Assembly: GCA_036897485.1 (NCBI GenBank)
Contig: JAYMTF010001796.1
Span: forward strand, 1 to 21,263
Reading direction: 5' to 3'
Source: Pelargonium nanum
Lineage: Eukaryota > Streptophyta > Magnoliopsida > Geraniales > Geraniaceae
DNA length: 21,263 nucleotides
The position numbers and the translations under genes are program-made. The notes beneath the pieces were generated by a model. The model saw only the letters and a list, made by a program, of their open reading frames with translations, searched no databases and had not been told where the DNA came from. Below, in pieces: positions 10,791 through 20,205 of this stretch. The stretch's first letter is position 1. Each line of letters starts with the position of its first letter.

Positions 10791-11005
10791 ATGATAAGGT
10801 ATCGTGTTATGACACATACAATACTCACGCTCAAGGATATAATAGTAAATAAGCCATAATTGGGTCCAAGCTCCTTTGATGAGTCTTGTCCAAGCGGACA
10901 AATGATAAGGTATCGTGTTATGACACATACAATACTCACGCTCAAGGATATAATCGTAAATAAACCATAATTGGGTCCAAGCTCCTTTGATGAGTCTTGT
11001 CCAAG
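10791..11005. repeat. 111-bp tandem duplication (two units) holding an SDR-like fragment
   Basis: ATGATAAGGTATCGTGTTAT begins at 10791 and again at 10902, and the units stay nearly identical through GTCTTGTCCAAG (ending 10894 and 11005). Only a few mismatches are visible (for example AATAGTAAATAAGCC versus AATCGTAAATAAACC), so the duplication is recent. In each unit the last 36 bases (10859-10894 and 10970-11005) match SDR coding sequence at 973-1008 and translate on the minus strand as LGQDSSKELGPN, against LGQDIAKELGPN in the SDR gene. Confidence 0.9.
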
Positions 11006-11140
11006 ATAGTATGCTCACTACACAAACAATTGAGCTTTGAGCCCACAAAACTATAGCCTCATTAAGTTGTGAAGTGAATCTGAATCAATGCTAACAATGT
11101 GCACCTATTGTAAAAGGAACTAGCTTAAAACACTAACAAA

Positions 11141-11195
11141 ACCTTAAAGTGACCAATGTCCCACAACTTGAAACTGAAACATTATACAGTTTACA
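11141..11195 (-). pseudogene. Decayed, internally deleted copy of the exon at 2644-3028
   Basis: 11141-11155 matches 2641-2655 (ACCT.AAAGTGACCA) and 11155-11195 matches 2786-2832 (AATGTCCCACA, GAAACTGAAA, TATACAGTTTACA blocks). About 130 bp is missing between the two blocks. On the minus strand it reads CKLY..SVS.CGTLV like the other copy, with a stop just before it. It is too short to be functional. Confidence 0.55.
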
Positions 11196-11496
11196 TTATA
11201 ACAAGCGGCACAAACAATGGTTCTCATTTTCAAAACGACACTTCTCAGCTGTCACAGACTTGTAACAATCTCGTATTTTTGTTGCCTATGCGACATAATT
11301 GCTACAATTTTGCTATAAAACCTTGCCACAAAATTAGTAGATTGATACAAGTTAAATTGCTTGAAGCAATGAAAGTTGCTTCATTTAGTTCTGGGACACA
11401 TAACTGTGACACAACTGTGTACGTAAGGAACAACATGTTAATCGCCATTAACAAAATATTTAGTATTATTAATTAAGATCATTAGGCAAACAGGAA
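11196..11496. other. Gap: tRNA upstream flank, no gene seen
   Basis: AT-rich sequence with a 106-codon open frame that shows no motif and low-quality composition. CAA (in GGCAAACAGG) just upstream of the tRNA fits the plant tRNA 5'-flank preference. Confidence 0.6.
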
Positions 11497-11568
11497 GGGC
11501 ATTTGGTCTAGTGGTATGATTCTCGCTTTGGGTGCGAGAGGTCCCGAGTTCGATTCTCGGAATGCCCC
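11497..11568 (+). tRNA. tRNA-Pro (anticodon TGG)
   Basis: A 72-nt cloverleaf. The acceptor stem GGGCATT pairs with AATGCCC, with discriminator base C. The D arm contains GGTCTAGTGGTA. The anticodon arm CTCGC-TTTGGGT-GCGAG has anticodon TGG at 11529-11531. The T arm is CCGAG-TTCGATT-CTCGG. The A box (TGGTCTAGTGG) and B box (GGTCCCGAGTTCGATTC) are both good. CCA is not encoded, as in eukaryotic nuclear genes. A TTTT at 11579-11582 can end Pol III transcription. There is no intron. Confidence 0.97.
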
Positions 11569-11878
11569 AAAGTATAGGTTTTAATTCTTCAAGAATTTTA
11601 TTTTTGTGGAAAACGTTCTTTTTTGTTCTAATTCTAAGACTCAAACTAGTTGGTAATAAATTTAATTTCCAAAACTATTTGTTTTGTTGTAATTTAGTTC
11701 TTGAATTATGTTATTTTGTTACTTTCAAACTCGTGAGAATGTAAAGAATTTTTTTTATAATCAGTTAACTCTATCTAATCGGTCTCATCAAAAAAGTTAG
11801 TTAACGTAAGTGTTATGTTGTGTCACTGCAGCAAATTGAGAAATGGGGGTCCAAAAAATTAAAAAAAAAATCAAATTT
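11569..11878. other. Spacer between the two convergent tRNA-Pro genes
   Basis: 310 bp of AT-rich sequence. It holds T-runs for Pol III termination from both sides (TTTT at 11579; on the minus strand a run of ten or more T opposite 11861-11870). No gene is seen. Confidence 0.7.
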
Positions 11879-11950
11879 GGGGCATTCCGAGAATTGAACT
11901 CGGGACCTCTCGCACCCTAAGCGAGAATCATACCACTAGACCAAATGCCC
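11879..11950 (-). tRNA. tRNA-Pro (anticodon AGG)
   Basis: A 72-nt cloverleaf on the minus strand with the same stems as the plus-strand copy. The anticodon loop is TTAGGGT with AGG at 11918-11916. It differs from the TGG gene only at the first anticodon base (T to A) and at one T-loop base (TTCAATT versus TTCGATT). CAACAAAT just upstream gives the plant CAA context, and a long T-run lies downstream. A34 is expected to be edited to inosine, allowing CCU/CCC/CCA decoding. Confidence 0.96.
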
Positions 11951-12098
11951 ATTTGTTGAAACATTTCAACTATTTTAATTATAAATATTAATAACCACTT
12001 ATCGCTTTCCCGATTATACTTATTTTCTCTACGTACGAGCTTAAATTTTCCCTCCAAAAATTGATGCAACATTTTCATCTCCATTCCCACAAAGACAC

Positions 12099-12106
12099 AA
12101 ACCCTA
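12099..12106 (+). promoter_or_regulatory. Telo box in the leader of the BRCT gene
   Basis: AAACCCTA lies about 110 bases upstream of the BRCT start codon, followed by a CT-rich leader (TTCTCTTCTAG, CCTTCTTCTTTTTT). Telo boxes are common near transcription starts of growth- and cell-cycle-related plant genes. Confidence 0.4.
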
Positions 12107-12215
12107 CATTTCTCTTCTAGAATCGAACCGATCCTTCTTCTTTTTTAGTTCGATCAGCTTCGCTAGTGTTTTTAACTTAATTTGAGTTCATCGGAAACAT
12201 CTTCTTTTGCCGGTA

Positions 12216-15200
12216 ATGGCTGACGGCGGCGACACCGAGCCCATTGATTGGCAGCCCCAACCTTCACCACCATCTGGTAACGATCACTCGATTTCTACTT
12301 ATTTTTTAATTTCATGACATTATGTTTATGGGTTTCTATTTTCGAGTCAAATGGTTGCTCCAAAATGTTTTCTTTTTCATTTTCTTTTTGGTCTGAAATT
12401 AGGGGATGATAGCGAGAAAGAGTGGCCAGAAACTGTGCCCTTTGATGATACTGTTGTTTTGGATAGTCCATTGATTGATTGTACCCAGTTGGTGAATCTG
12501 GATTTTGAGGCTGGATTGGTGGATGAGAAGGAGATTGTGCTTGATAGTGAAGATGAGAGTGTTAATGGAAGTGGAAGAGAAGCTAATGGGTATGTATTGA
12601 ACTTGCGCAAGAGGCGGCTCAGCACGTCCTGTGAGCAAGTAGAGGACTTGCCGGCGGGTTTTGATGTCTGTGCAGGTTAGTTTTTGGCACTTCCTTATGA
12701 GATTGATATTGTAGAATTTGATTGATGTTTGTGGCTATTGATTTCTCTGATTTTTTTTTTTGGATGTGGATGTTGTTGAAGGTAAGGAACAATTATCAAC
12801 TGATTTTTTGAGCGCCAATGGAAGTAACGATCCAATTCATGGATCTGCACGGTTGAATTGCTTTGGTTCTGATGAATCTGGCAATGCATCCCAAGCCAAT
12901 GCACTAGAATTTGTGGATCAGTTTGTGTCACTTAACAATGTGGATTCCTCTGAAGGAGTTGGCTCCTTGAAAATGATTAAGAATTCACCTCCTGTGTCGT
13001 GGGCAAAGGGACTTCAAAGTTTGGCTAAGAGACTTGGGAACCAAACTGGAACCTTTGAATGGGATGATAATGATCAGCATGAAGCAAGTGGTGATTTTGT
13101 TCGGAAGAGGATTGAGGTGTTTTATGAGCAGAATTCTGGAAGTATGCATCAGGAAGATATTGATCTTGGCAAGATCGAAGGTAGGAGCTCAGATATTTTG
13201 TGCGGGAATGAGAAAAAGATAGCAAATTCGCTTGAAAGAATAATGGAATCAGCTAATTCAAATTTGAGTTGTGTAGGGCAGACTCCAAAAGGACATAGCA
13301 AGAAGGCACATATAACCCAAATGGAAACTGTAACCAACTTCGTGGAGGATTTAGATTATCGATTTTGTGTAGAATCATCAGAGCAGAAGTTGGGAGATTT
13401 TGGTCTTGAAAGTAATGCACCAGATATGTTTGATGTTGGTATTAACACCCAGATGGCTGTTGAAGCCATCGAAGCTTTAGCATACGCACCTCTTACTCAT
13501 TATTGTTCAGGCAATACTTATCAAGGTCCACCGAAGGCCCTTGAAGATTCTCCAAAAGCTTTGAAGAAAAACAAAGCTGATTGTGGACGTCTTCCTGTTA
13601 AGAAAGGTTCTTGTTTGGGTTTAGCAGACTTTACAAAAGGATCAAAGCAGAGAATGCTTACTTCTAAAAAGGCAACAACAGGAACTCTCAGTAGGTACCA
13701 AACACATTCAGAAAAAGAGGATTTAGATGCTAAGTTGGTCACAGCCACAAAATCAAAGAAGAGTAAGTTACTGGATCAAAATCAATTAAGTTGCAGGAGT
13801 TCTATTAATCAAAATGACTTCTCATGCCGAAGATCTCCCAACTCCACCAAGTTCAGGAAGGCAAGGGGAGCCCTGGAGAAGAAAGAGTCTTCAATATCAG
13901 CTGAGCATTCCCCTGTTGCACATCGAACTAGGCATTCAATGTCGAGAGAGAGACTTCCTACGTCTAAGTCTAAGAAAGATCCAATGGATTCTGGAGTTAA
14001 CATGAATGGTGTTATGGATATTGGTGGCTTTAAAGTCAGAAGGAAGAGGAGCGCATTGCCTGGTGCTACAGAAAAATATCCTAAATTGAGTTTGAATGCG
14101 TCTCCCGTCCTTAGAAACGGCAAATTGAGTCAACAAGAGCAAAAAGGTCTGGAGTCTGCTATCACATCTCCATGGAGCCATCCCAGAGGGAAAAGAACAC
14201 GTAGGATCATGAAAAACCATTTAAATGGAGCTGGTAATAACCCATACACTCCATATGCAGTTGTTGATGGAAATCAAAACGCTGCTCCGAAAAAGCAGTT
14301 ATCAGTATATAATAGGCGTGGAATTTCAGAAAAGAATTCTGAGGAAAGCATGATGAGGAAGAATTTAGATGAATCAGTTTCAACAGATCTTGTTTCTTAC
14401 TACAGTAATTCAGAGAGAACCATGGCCTCCATGCGATCTAGTGAACCAAATGTTGTAGATTCTATGACATTGACTGATGCTGCAGAATGTGTTGGTGCGA
14501 CTAACTGCACCAAAGCGATGACTGTGGCTACCAATCAAAGGAGTTTTGAATATCACAATAAACCTGCAACAAAAACCTACCAAAATCATCTCTTTTGAAA
14601 GAACTCATTAGATTAGGAGTATCTGAGCCAATGAGTTTAACTTGGAAAGACTCCAGAAGACCAAGGGGTATTGCATATGTTCGAGTCTTGTTTAGTCAGC
14701 ATTTGGGAGATGATATCATTAAACAGCAGAAAAAGGTACTATGTCAATCAAAATCCTGAAATCATCTTTGATATCATGTTGTGCTTTTATCGTTTTCTCT
14801 GACATGTTTTTTTTTTCCCAACAGATTCTGTCCCGGCTAGGCATTTCCGTTGCATCATGTTCTGCAGATGCCACACATTTTATAGCAGATAAATTTGCAC
14901 GCACAAGGAATATGTTGGAAGCAATTGTTCTCGGCAAACCAGTGGTGACACATCAATGGCTTGAGAGTTGTAGGCAAGCAGGCTATATAATTGATGAGAA
15001 ACAATACATTTTGAGGGATGCCAAAAAAGAAAAGGAAATAGGTTTTAGCATGCCTGTTACACTGGCTCGTGCAAGCCAGTATCCAATTCTAAAGGTAAAT
15101 GTGTAAGCTTGCATTAGTTTAGCTTCTGCTCGATATGGTTTTTACTTGCTTCCAAATGGGTAGACTTTGGTATCATGTTTACCGGATTCTTATATAGTAT

Positions 15201-16323
15201 TACCTTTCTGCAGGACAAAAGAGTCTTTATTACCCCAAGTGTAAAACCTGATGAAGAAATGATTACTAGCTTGGTCAAGGCAGCTTGTGGTCAAGTATGT
15301 ATTTTGCCAATAATTGCATTTCTCCAACTGGTAGTTAGTAGCAACAAAAAGCTTATTTCTTTGAGATATCATTGATGTCATTAAAATTCTGATTTGTTCT
15401 GTGTTTTTTTCTTCTTCATGCATTTCTCTCGCGAAGATTCTCTATATTGATAATCAACTTTCTTACTGAATTCATTTAGTTTCTGATAAATTTCCTCAGG
15501 CAGTGGATAGAAGTCAGCTATCTGCAGCTAAGGATGATAATATCCTAGATGATCTCTTGATTCTTTCCTGTGAAGAAGATCACGCAATCTATGAGCCTTT
15601 CCTTAAGAAAGGTACAAGTTTACCTCCATTTTCTTCTTATTCTGTAAACGTATCATTCAACGTAAGAGTTCCATAGCAATAACACATGACTGCTTATGTT
15701 TGCAGGGGCAGCAGTTTACAGTTCAGAGCTTCTACTGAATGGAATAGTCACCCAGAAATTGGAATATGAGAGGTCAGGATTAGTTAGCAACCACATAGTT
15801 TAATTTAGATGATTTCATGATCCAATTTTTATGTTTATTACTTAAGAGTGTTCGCAAAGTCCAACACGCAACATGTTGTGCATACTTTACTCCACAGTCA
15901 GCACTCGAATTAGAAGCAGTTCTGTATTAGCATTTTGGATGTGTTTCTCTTTTGTAGTTTATACCAAAGCGATTGAACCAGGAACCTAGAATTGATGTAA
16001 CCACGAGCCTTATCAAAACTCTGTTGCAAGTTGCAACTCAGTTTTTAGCAGATTATGATCTTTTGGTCTTAGATTGTTACGAATTTCATAAGTTTGACAT
16101 TACACTGTTAAATTGCGTTCTAGGCCTGACTCTAATCACTTGGCAGAGCAAATGGTTTAGTAATGTTATAGTTTGCATGTCCTTGGCATGTGCTGCAATT
16201 GTATGTTTTTCTCATACAAAAAATACACTGCTTGATTGTTCTAATGCTTTAGCATTTTCCTGTTGCAGGTACCAGCTCTTCACAAACAATGTTAGGAAGA
16301 AATGCACCAGGAACATGAAGTAG
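12216..16323 (+). CDS. Plant tandem-BRCT (PTIP/MDC1-like) DNA-damage protein, 8 exons, with an apparent frameshift in exon 3
   Basis: Exons: 12216-12276, 12403-12675, 12782-14735, 14825-15094, 15214-15294, 15500-15611, 15706-15772, 16269-16323, all GT-AG. The start MADGGDTEPIDWQPQP is followed by an acidic N-terminal part (DSEKEWPETVPFDD, LDSEDESVNGSG), then a long low-complexity basic/serine-rich middle typical of disordered scaffold proteins. The C-terminus carries two BRCT repeats: one spans exons 3-4 (IAYVRVLFSQHLGDDIIK, ATHFIADKFARTRNMLEA, THQWLESC with the conserved Trp), the other exons 5-8 (DKRVFITPSVKP, LLILSCEEDHAI, GAAVYSSELLLNGIV). Plant relatives (Arabidopsis At3g21480-type, from memory) are nuclear DNA-repair proteins, and a role as a phosphopeptide (gamma-H2A.X) reader is plausible. 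The exons total 2873 nt, one base short of a multiple of three: the long frame stops at TGA 14596-14598 while the BRCT frame continues. As written, the product would be about 716 aa without BRCT domains. Confidence 0.9.
15773..16268 (+). other. Last intron of the BRCT gene
   Basis: A 496-base intron between ...EYE-R and YQLFTNNV. It contains an open frame that continues into exon 8 (15973 onward), but only the last 18 codons are exonic. I see no RNA gene or element inside. Confidence 0.75.
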
Positions 16324-16756
16324 TAGTGAAAGGATGTTGAATGGTGGATTGTGTTGTATAGAAGATAAGATGTTTAGAGTTTATTATATTTGGTTCTCTG
16401 AATATTTTGGCCACCTTGTGAAAGAACCTGCAACATGCAAATTGCTAAGATCTGTAGCAGCTAGATGAACCTTACAACTTAACCACTTTATGAGTGGAGG
16501 TTGTATCTTTTTGTGAACTGTTCCATGTTCAGTATATATTAATGCTTATCAAGCTTTTGATTATCTTGGAATCATTTGTGAATATTATACTAGTCTCATT
16601 TTTTGTTCTTTCACACCCAATTAGACATCAGTGATACACTGATTTTGCACAGATTGGTAGAGGAAAACAATACTTCTCTTTATATTTCCATATTCAAATA
16701 TTACTCAGAAGCTTAACTTGAAGACAGTTATTATTGACAACCTCCATGAATATCAA
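16324..16756. other. Gap: BRCT 3' UTR and convergent intergenic region
   Basis: AT-rich sequence with several T-rich and AATA-type polyadenylation-like words after 16324. No open frame of note. Confidence 0.6.
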
Positions 16757-16810
16757 AAGTAACATTTGAAAATGCTTAGTATAGCACGGAACCAGATGTT
16801 TCTTCAAGCT
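16757..16810 (-). pseudogene. Short mTERF gene relic downstream of the mTERF gene
   Basis: About 26 of 28 bases at 16784-16811 match coding sequence at 17682-17709 in copy B of the adjacent mTERF gene (shared core CCAGATGTTTCTTCAAGCT). On the minus strand the relic reads LKKHLVPC; copy A has LEKHLVPC and copy B LKKHLGPC. Similarity fades leftward to about 16757. No frame extends on either side, so it is a fragment of another family member. Confidence 0.6.
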
Positions 16811-16974
16811 AAATTGGAATTTTTAACTTCCAAGGAATTGGATTTATTTTCCAACTTTTATACATAAATAAAGCTACCTTATAGGCTTGGTGCCTAATTA
16901 CAAAACGTGTGGTCCAACCGAACTCTGCCCCGACTCAATCTTCCTATAACTCATGATCAACAAATCCATACATT

Positions 16975-19158
16975 TTATACAGATTCAATCCCCATATCCC
17001 GAAGATCTACCTCACCTTTGTACAAACTCAACAGCTGAGGAACATGTTTCTGAAATCGGGTAACATACTTCTCCAAGAAGAATTGATCCCCCTTGCGTAA
17101 GAAGCTGCCGAATCCTAAATCTTGCTCGACCAGCCCCTTCAACTGCAAAACACGAATAACACGACACCTAGGAACAATTGTCTTCTCCAAGCTATGAATG
17201 AGAATAACAGGTCTATGGGATATAGATTCAACTGGCCAACCCATTTGCTTCACAAGAAACTCCATCACCGAGGTGAGCCTGCAGTCTGAAAACAGCAGTG
17301 CTTCAGGGTTCTTTCTTAATGCTGAAACCACGTGCTTTTTAGACCAACCCCACCTCTCAAGAAGCTCAATTTTGGAATCCCATTTGGCGTCTGAGAGAAC
17401 ACAGATTGCTCTGATAAATAGCCACAATGAAGGATCTAAACCCATTTCCAAAGCATCCTCAACAACCTTAAGAAACCTAGTATGCTTAAAAGATCCCAGG
17501 AGCGGAAAGGTAGTGACCATGAGAGTGATATTGGACTGAGGCACTCCAATTTCTCTCAAAAGTGCCATGTTGGGTACTATATTGTCCATTACATTAAAAG
17601 CAAAACCCCGAGGCAGACGCTTGAAAGCTATGAGGATCTGTTTGTCATCAAAACCAGCTACATTCTTGAAGAAATTATAGCAGGGACCCAGATGTTTCTT
17701 CAAGCTCGTAGTAAACAGAGACGGGTGTTTAGACATAAGGGTCACAAGGTCAGCGCCAGAGAGTCCAACTGAACGGAAAAAATCCAGTTTTGGCAAAAGG
17801 ACATCCTGAGCATTGTAATTGAGCAATGAAGGGTTTGATCTGATAAGTGTGGAGATATCAGTTCCCGAGAAACCATGGTTTTTGAGTACGGTAAGCACGG
17901 AGTCAAAATTGTCTAAGGACTGAAACTTTACCTTTCTTGAGATAACATGGGCAGAATCTGGAGGTAACCCACACGAGTTTACGAGGTAAGACAACACACT
18001 CGCTTTAGAAGGCGATGACTTGACACGTGCAGATTTTAAAAATTTAATCTCCATATCCCGAAGATCTACTTCACCTTTGTACAAACTCAACAGTTGAGGA
18101 AAATGTTTCTGAAACCTCTTCACAAAGTTCACCAAGAAGAATTCATCCCCTTTGCATAAGAAAGCAGAAAATGCTATATCTTGCTTGACCAGTCCCTTCA
18201 ACTGCAGAGCCCGAATAACACGACATCTAGGAACAATCGTCTTCTCCAAGCTATGAGTGAGAATAGAAGGTCTGTCTGAAATAATTTCAGCGGGCCAACC
18301 CATTTCCTTCACAAGAAAATCCATTACCTTGGCGACCTTGCTGTCCGAATACACCATGACTCGTGGAAACTTTCTGAATGCTGAAACCATCTGCTCCTCG
18401 GACAAACCCCACCTCCCATAAAACTCATATTTGCATTCCCATTTAGAGTCCGAGAGCCCACGAAGTGCTTGAACAAATTGCGGCAACGAAGGATCAAAAC
18501 CCATTTCCAAAGCATTCTCAACAGCCTTAACAAACCTAGCATGTTTGACAGAAGCTAGCAGAGGATAAGAACTGACCAAGAGAGTGATAATGGACTGAGG
18601 CACTTCAATTACTCTCAAAAGTGCTACATTAGGAACCATATTATCAAACAAATTAAACACAAAGCGCTGAGGCAGTTTCTTGAAAGCTCTGAGGACCTTT
18701 TTGTCATCAAAATCATCAACATTTTTGAAGAAATTGAAGCAAGGAACCAAATGTTTCTCTAAACTCTTAGTCAATAGAGATGCGTGTGAAGCCAAAAGGG
18801 TTGCAAGGTCAGCTCTTGAGAGACCCATCGGACGGAAAAAATACAGTTTCTGGAGAAGAATCTTATCGGCATTGTGATTGAACAGTGAAGGGTTTAATCT
18901 AGCGAGTTTCATGATATCGGTTTCGGAGAAACCATGTTCTCTGAAAAGAGCAAAATTGTGTAAAGATTCAAACTTTACCTGTTGCTCGTTCGATTCAGAT
19001 GGTGGCTCTGTAGCGAAGCTTCTTCTATGCAATGGGTCGATACGAAGAACAGATAAATGAGTATTGGAGATAGGAGAAGCAGTGGAAATGGTGTGATTGT
19101 GAAGGAGAAGCCCAACCTTAACCCTAGCCCTAGCAATCGCACACAGTAAAGAACGCAT
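16975..19158 (-). CDS. Mitochondrial/plastid transcription termination factor (mTERF) family protein with two tandem mTERF domains, intronless, 727 aa
   Basis: I use the ATG at 19158 (MRSLLCAIARARVKVG...), because the further upstream open start at 19329 is TTG. Residues 1-58 are rich in Arg, Ser and Thr, lack acidic residues for the first 40, and end near RRSFATEPP, which fits an organelle transit peptide. Copy A (about 61-369) and copy B (about 410-722) each contain the full series of mTERF helical motifs (HGFSxTDI, NPSLxNxNA, MGW-P, RPxIL-HSLEKTIVPRCRVI, QLLSLYKGEVDLRDM) and are about 60% identical by eye. Ordinary plant mTERF proteins of this subgroup have one such domain and about 380-400 residues. 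The linker (370-409) includes SYLVNSCGLPPDSA, which in single-domain members sits just after the transit peptide. The protein probably binds nucleic acid in an organelle; target unknown. Confidence 0.93.
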   Translation of the reverse strand: MRSLLCAIARARVKVGLLLHNHTISTASPISNTHLSVLRIDPLHRRSFATEPPSESNEQQVKFESLHNFALFREHGFSETDIMKLARLNPSLFNHNADKILLQKLYFFRPMGLSRADLATLLASHASLLTKSLEKHLVPCFNFFKNVDDFDDKKVLRAFKKLPQRFVFNLFDNMVPNVALLRVIEVPQSIITLLVSSYPLLASVKHARFVKAVENALEMGFDPSLPQFVQALRGLSDSKWECKYEFYGRWGLSEEQMVSAFRKFPRVMVYSDSKVAKVMDFLVKEMGWPAEIISDRPSILTHSLEKTIVPRCRVIRALQLKGLVKQDIAFSAFLCKGDEFFLVNFVKRFQKHFPQLLSLYKGEVDLRDMEIKFLKSARVKSSPSKASVLSYLVNSCGLPPDSAHVISRKVKFQSLDNFDSVLTVLKNHGFSGTDISTLIRSNPSLLNYNAQDVLLPKLDFFRSVGLSGADLVTLMSKHPSLFTTSLKKHLGPCYNFFKNVAGFDDKQILIAFKRLPRGFAFNVMDNIVPNMALLREIGVPQSNITLMVTTFPLLGSFKHTRFLKVVEDALEMGLDPSLWLFIRAICVLSDAKWDSKIELLERWGWSKKHVVSALRKNPEALLFSDCRLTSVMEFLVKQMGWPVESISHRPVILIHSLEKTIVPRCRVIRVLQLKGLVEQDLGFGSFLRKGDQFFLEKYVTRFQKHVPQLLSLYKGEVDLRDMGIESV
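16993..17931 (-). repeat. mTERF domain copy B (C-terminal)
   Basis: Direct repeat of 18052-18978 at both DNA and protein level, for example CCATATCCCGAAGATCTAC at 16991-17009 and 18052-18070. It is complete from VKFQSL to GEVDLRDM. It has NFDSVLTVLKNHGF where copy A has lost three residues. Confidence 0.9.
18052..18978 (-). repeat. mTERF domain copy A (N-terminal)
   Basis: Paralogous to copy B. It runs from VKFESL to GEVDLRDM and lacks the SYLVNSCGLPP segment before it. Instead the transit peptide region joins almost directly. Confidence 0.9.
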
Positions 19159-20054
19159 TTTTTTAGGTGGCGAGCTCGACGGAGAGACAGTGAAGTCGAA
19201 CGATTTCTGGGTTTTGAATAGAATATAATGGATTGTCACTGACACTGCTTCTCTCTCGACAGTGAAACGATGGACGAAGCCATTGAATTCTCTTCTGAAA
19301 GCACTTTGTGAGAGCAAATTTGCTGTCAATAGCCAAAAATAAATAAATTGAGTTTTTTTTTATTAATATAAATTGAGTTTCAAGTTACAACTAATAATTT
19401 ATTTATGGTTAAACTAAATTATTTATTTATTCAGGCATGTTGGGTCAGTTAGTTTAATCGCTTTGAATATTTTTTAAGTCTCGGGTTATAACAACAAATT
19501 TGAGACTCGTGAAAGACATAAAATAAATATATTTGAATAGGTGTTCCGTGCTTACAAATTTATTTGAACGAGTATGAGTGTAAATTCATGAGCTAACAAC
19601 ACATTGTTGGTGTGACTAAGTTTCTTGTTTCTCATTATCAAATTTTGTACAATATTTTATATTCAAGTTAATGTGACGGTCTAATTACATGTACAATATT
19701 TTATATACATATTAACGTGACAATCTAATTTTATTAGTTGAGCTACACAACAGGAGATAGCTCTCCAGCCCGAGACCTCAAAGAGAATCCAAAGTGTTTT
19801 AACCGCTTAGCCCAACATGTTTTGATATGAATAAACATAGATAATATCATTAGTTGATGGCACATGACATCTAGTTTATAAAACATTTTACAAGTAAACC
19901 TATTGTGATTCAACTCAATTATACCCTAAAATGATTTAACATAAAAGTACAATAGTAACACACGCACACAAAAAAAAAATGGTATTGTTCTGGTAGTGCC
20001 ACTTTAGTAGAAGAAAATGAAATTAGATGGTATGGGTCAATGAGTTTGGAAGAC
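19159..20054. other. Gap: mTERF leader and promoter, AT-rich intergenic
   Basis: The first ~170 bases are probably 5' UTR. Beyond 19330 the sequence is AT-rich with a short local repeat (ATAAATTGAGTTT twice, 19343-19382) and ACAATATTTTATAT words repeated at 19649 and 19692. No gene is seen. Confidence 0.6.
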
Positions 20055-20205
20055 AAAAGGTGGAGGTGGCTTTGGGCAGTGAGGAAGAGAGGAGCCTAGC
20101 CTGCTGCTCTGTTAAGACAGCATTTACCAAACTGGGCCGTGTGTGGGCCGTTCTATAGAGGGCTTGTTGTCCCAGTTCGTGGACTACCAAACTGGGCCGT
20201 GTGTG
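20055..20205. repeat. Direct repeat, left copy, with internal 60-bp partial repeat
   Basis: GCTGCTCTGTTAAGACA at 20103-20119 recurs exactly at 21157-21173, followed in both by TTACC-AAACTG-CCG and TTCTATA-AG-GCTTG blocks. Upstream, AAAAGGTGGAGGTGG resembles AAAAGGTGGGGGTGG at about 21030. Inside the left copy, TACCAAACTGGGCCGTGTGTG occurs twice exactly 60 bp apart (20125-20145 and 20185-20205, with one base of the 21 not quoted here). Confidence 0.75.

Noticed and set aside
10791-11005. CRISPR-like array
   Set aside because: Only two units with no spacers, in a plant nuclear context; it is a simple tandem duplication.
10719-11048. Minus-strand open frames containing the repeated peptide LGQDSSKELGPN or its shifted form
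   Set aside because: They arise from the 111-bp tandem duplication and a captured SDR fragment, not from a gene.
14560-14600. Programmed -1 ribosomal frameshift in the BRCT gene
   Set aside because: The A5 run could slip, but no canonical X XXY YYZ heptamer is in the right phase and such recoding is not known for this family. A plain indel is simpler.
19159-19329. N-terminal extension of the mTERF protein by 57 residues
   Set aside because: The extension would start at TTG; the first ATG gives a good transit peptide directly.
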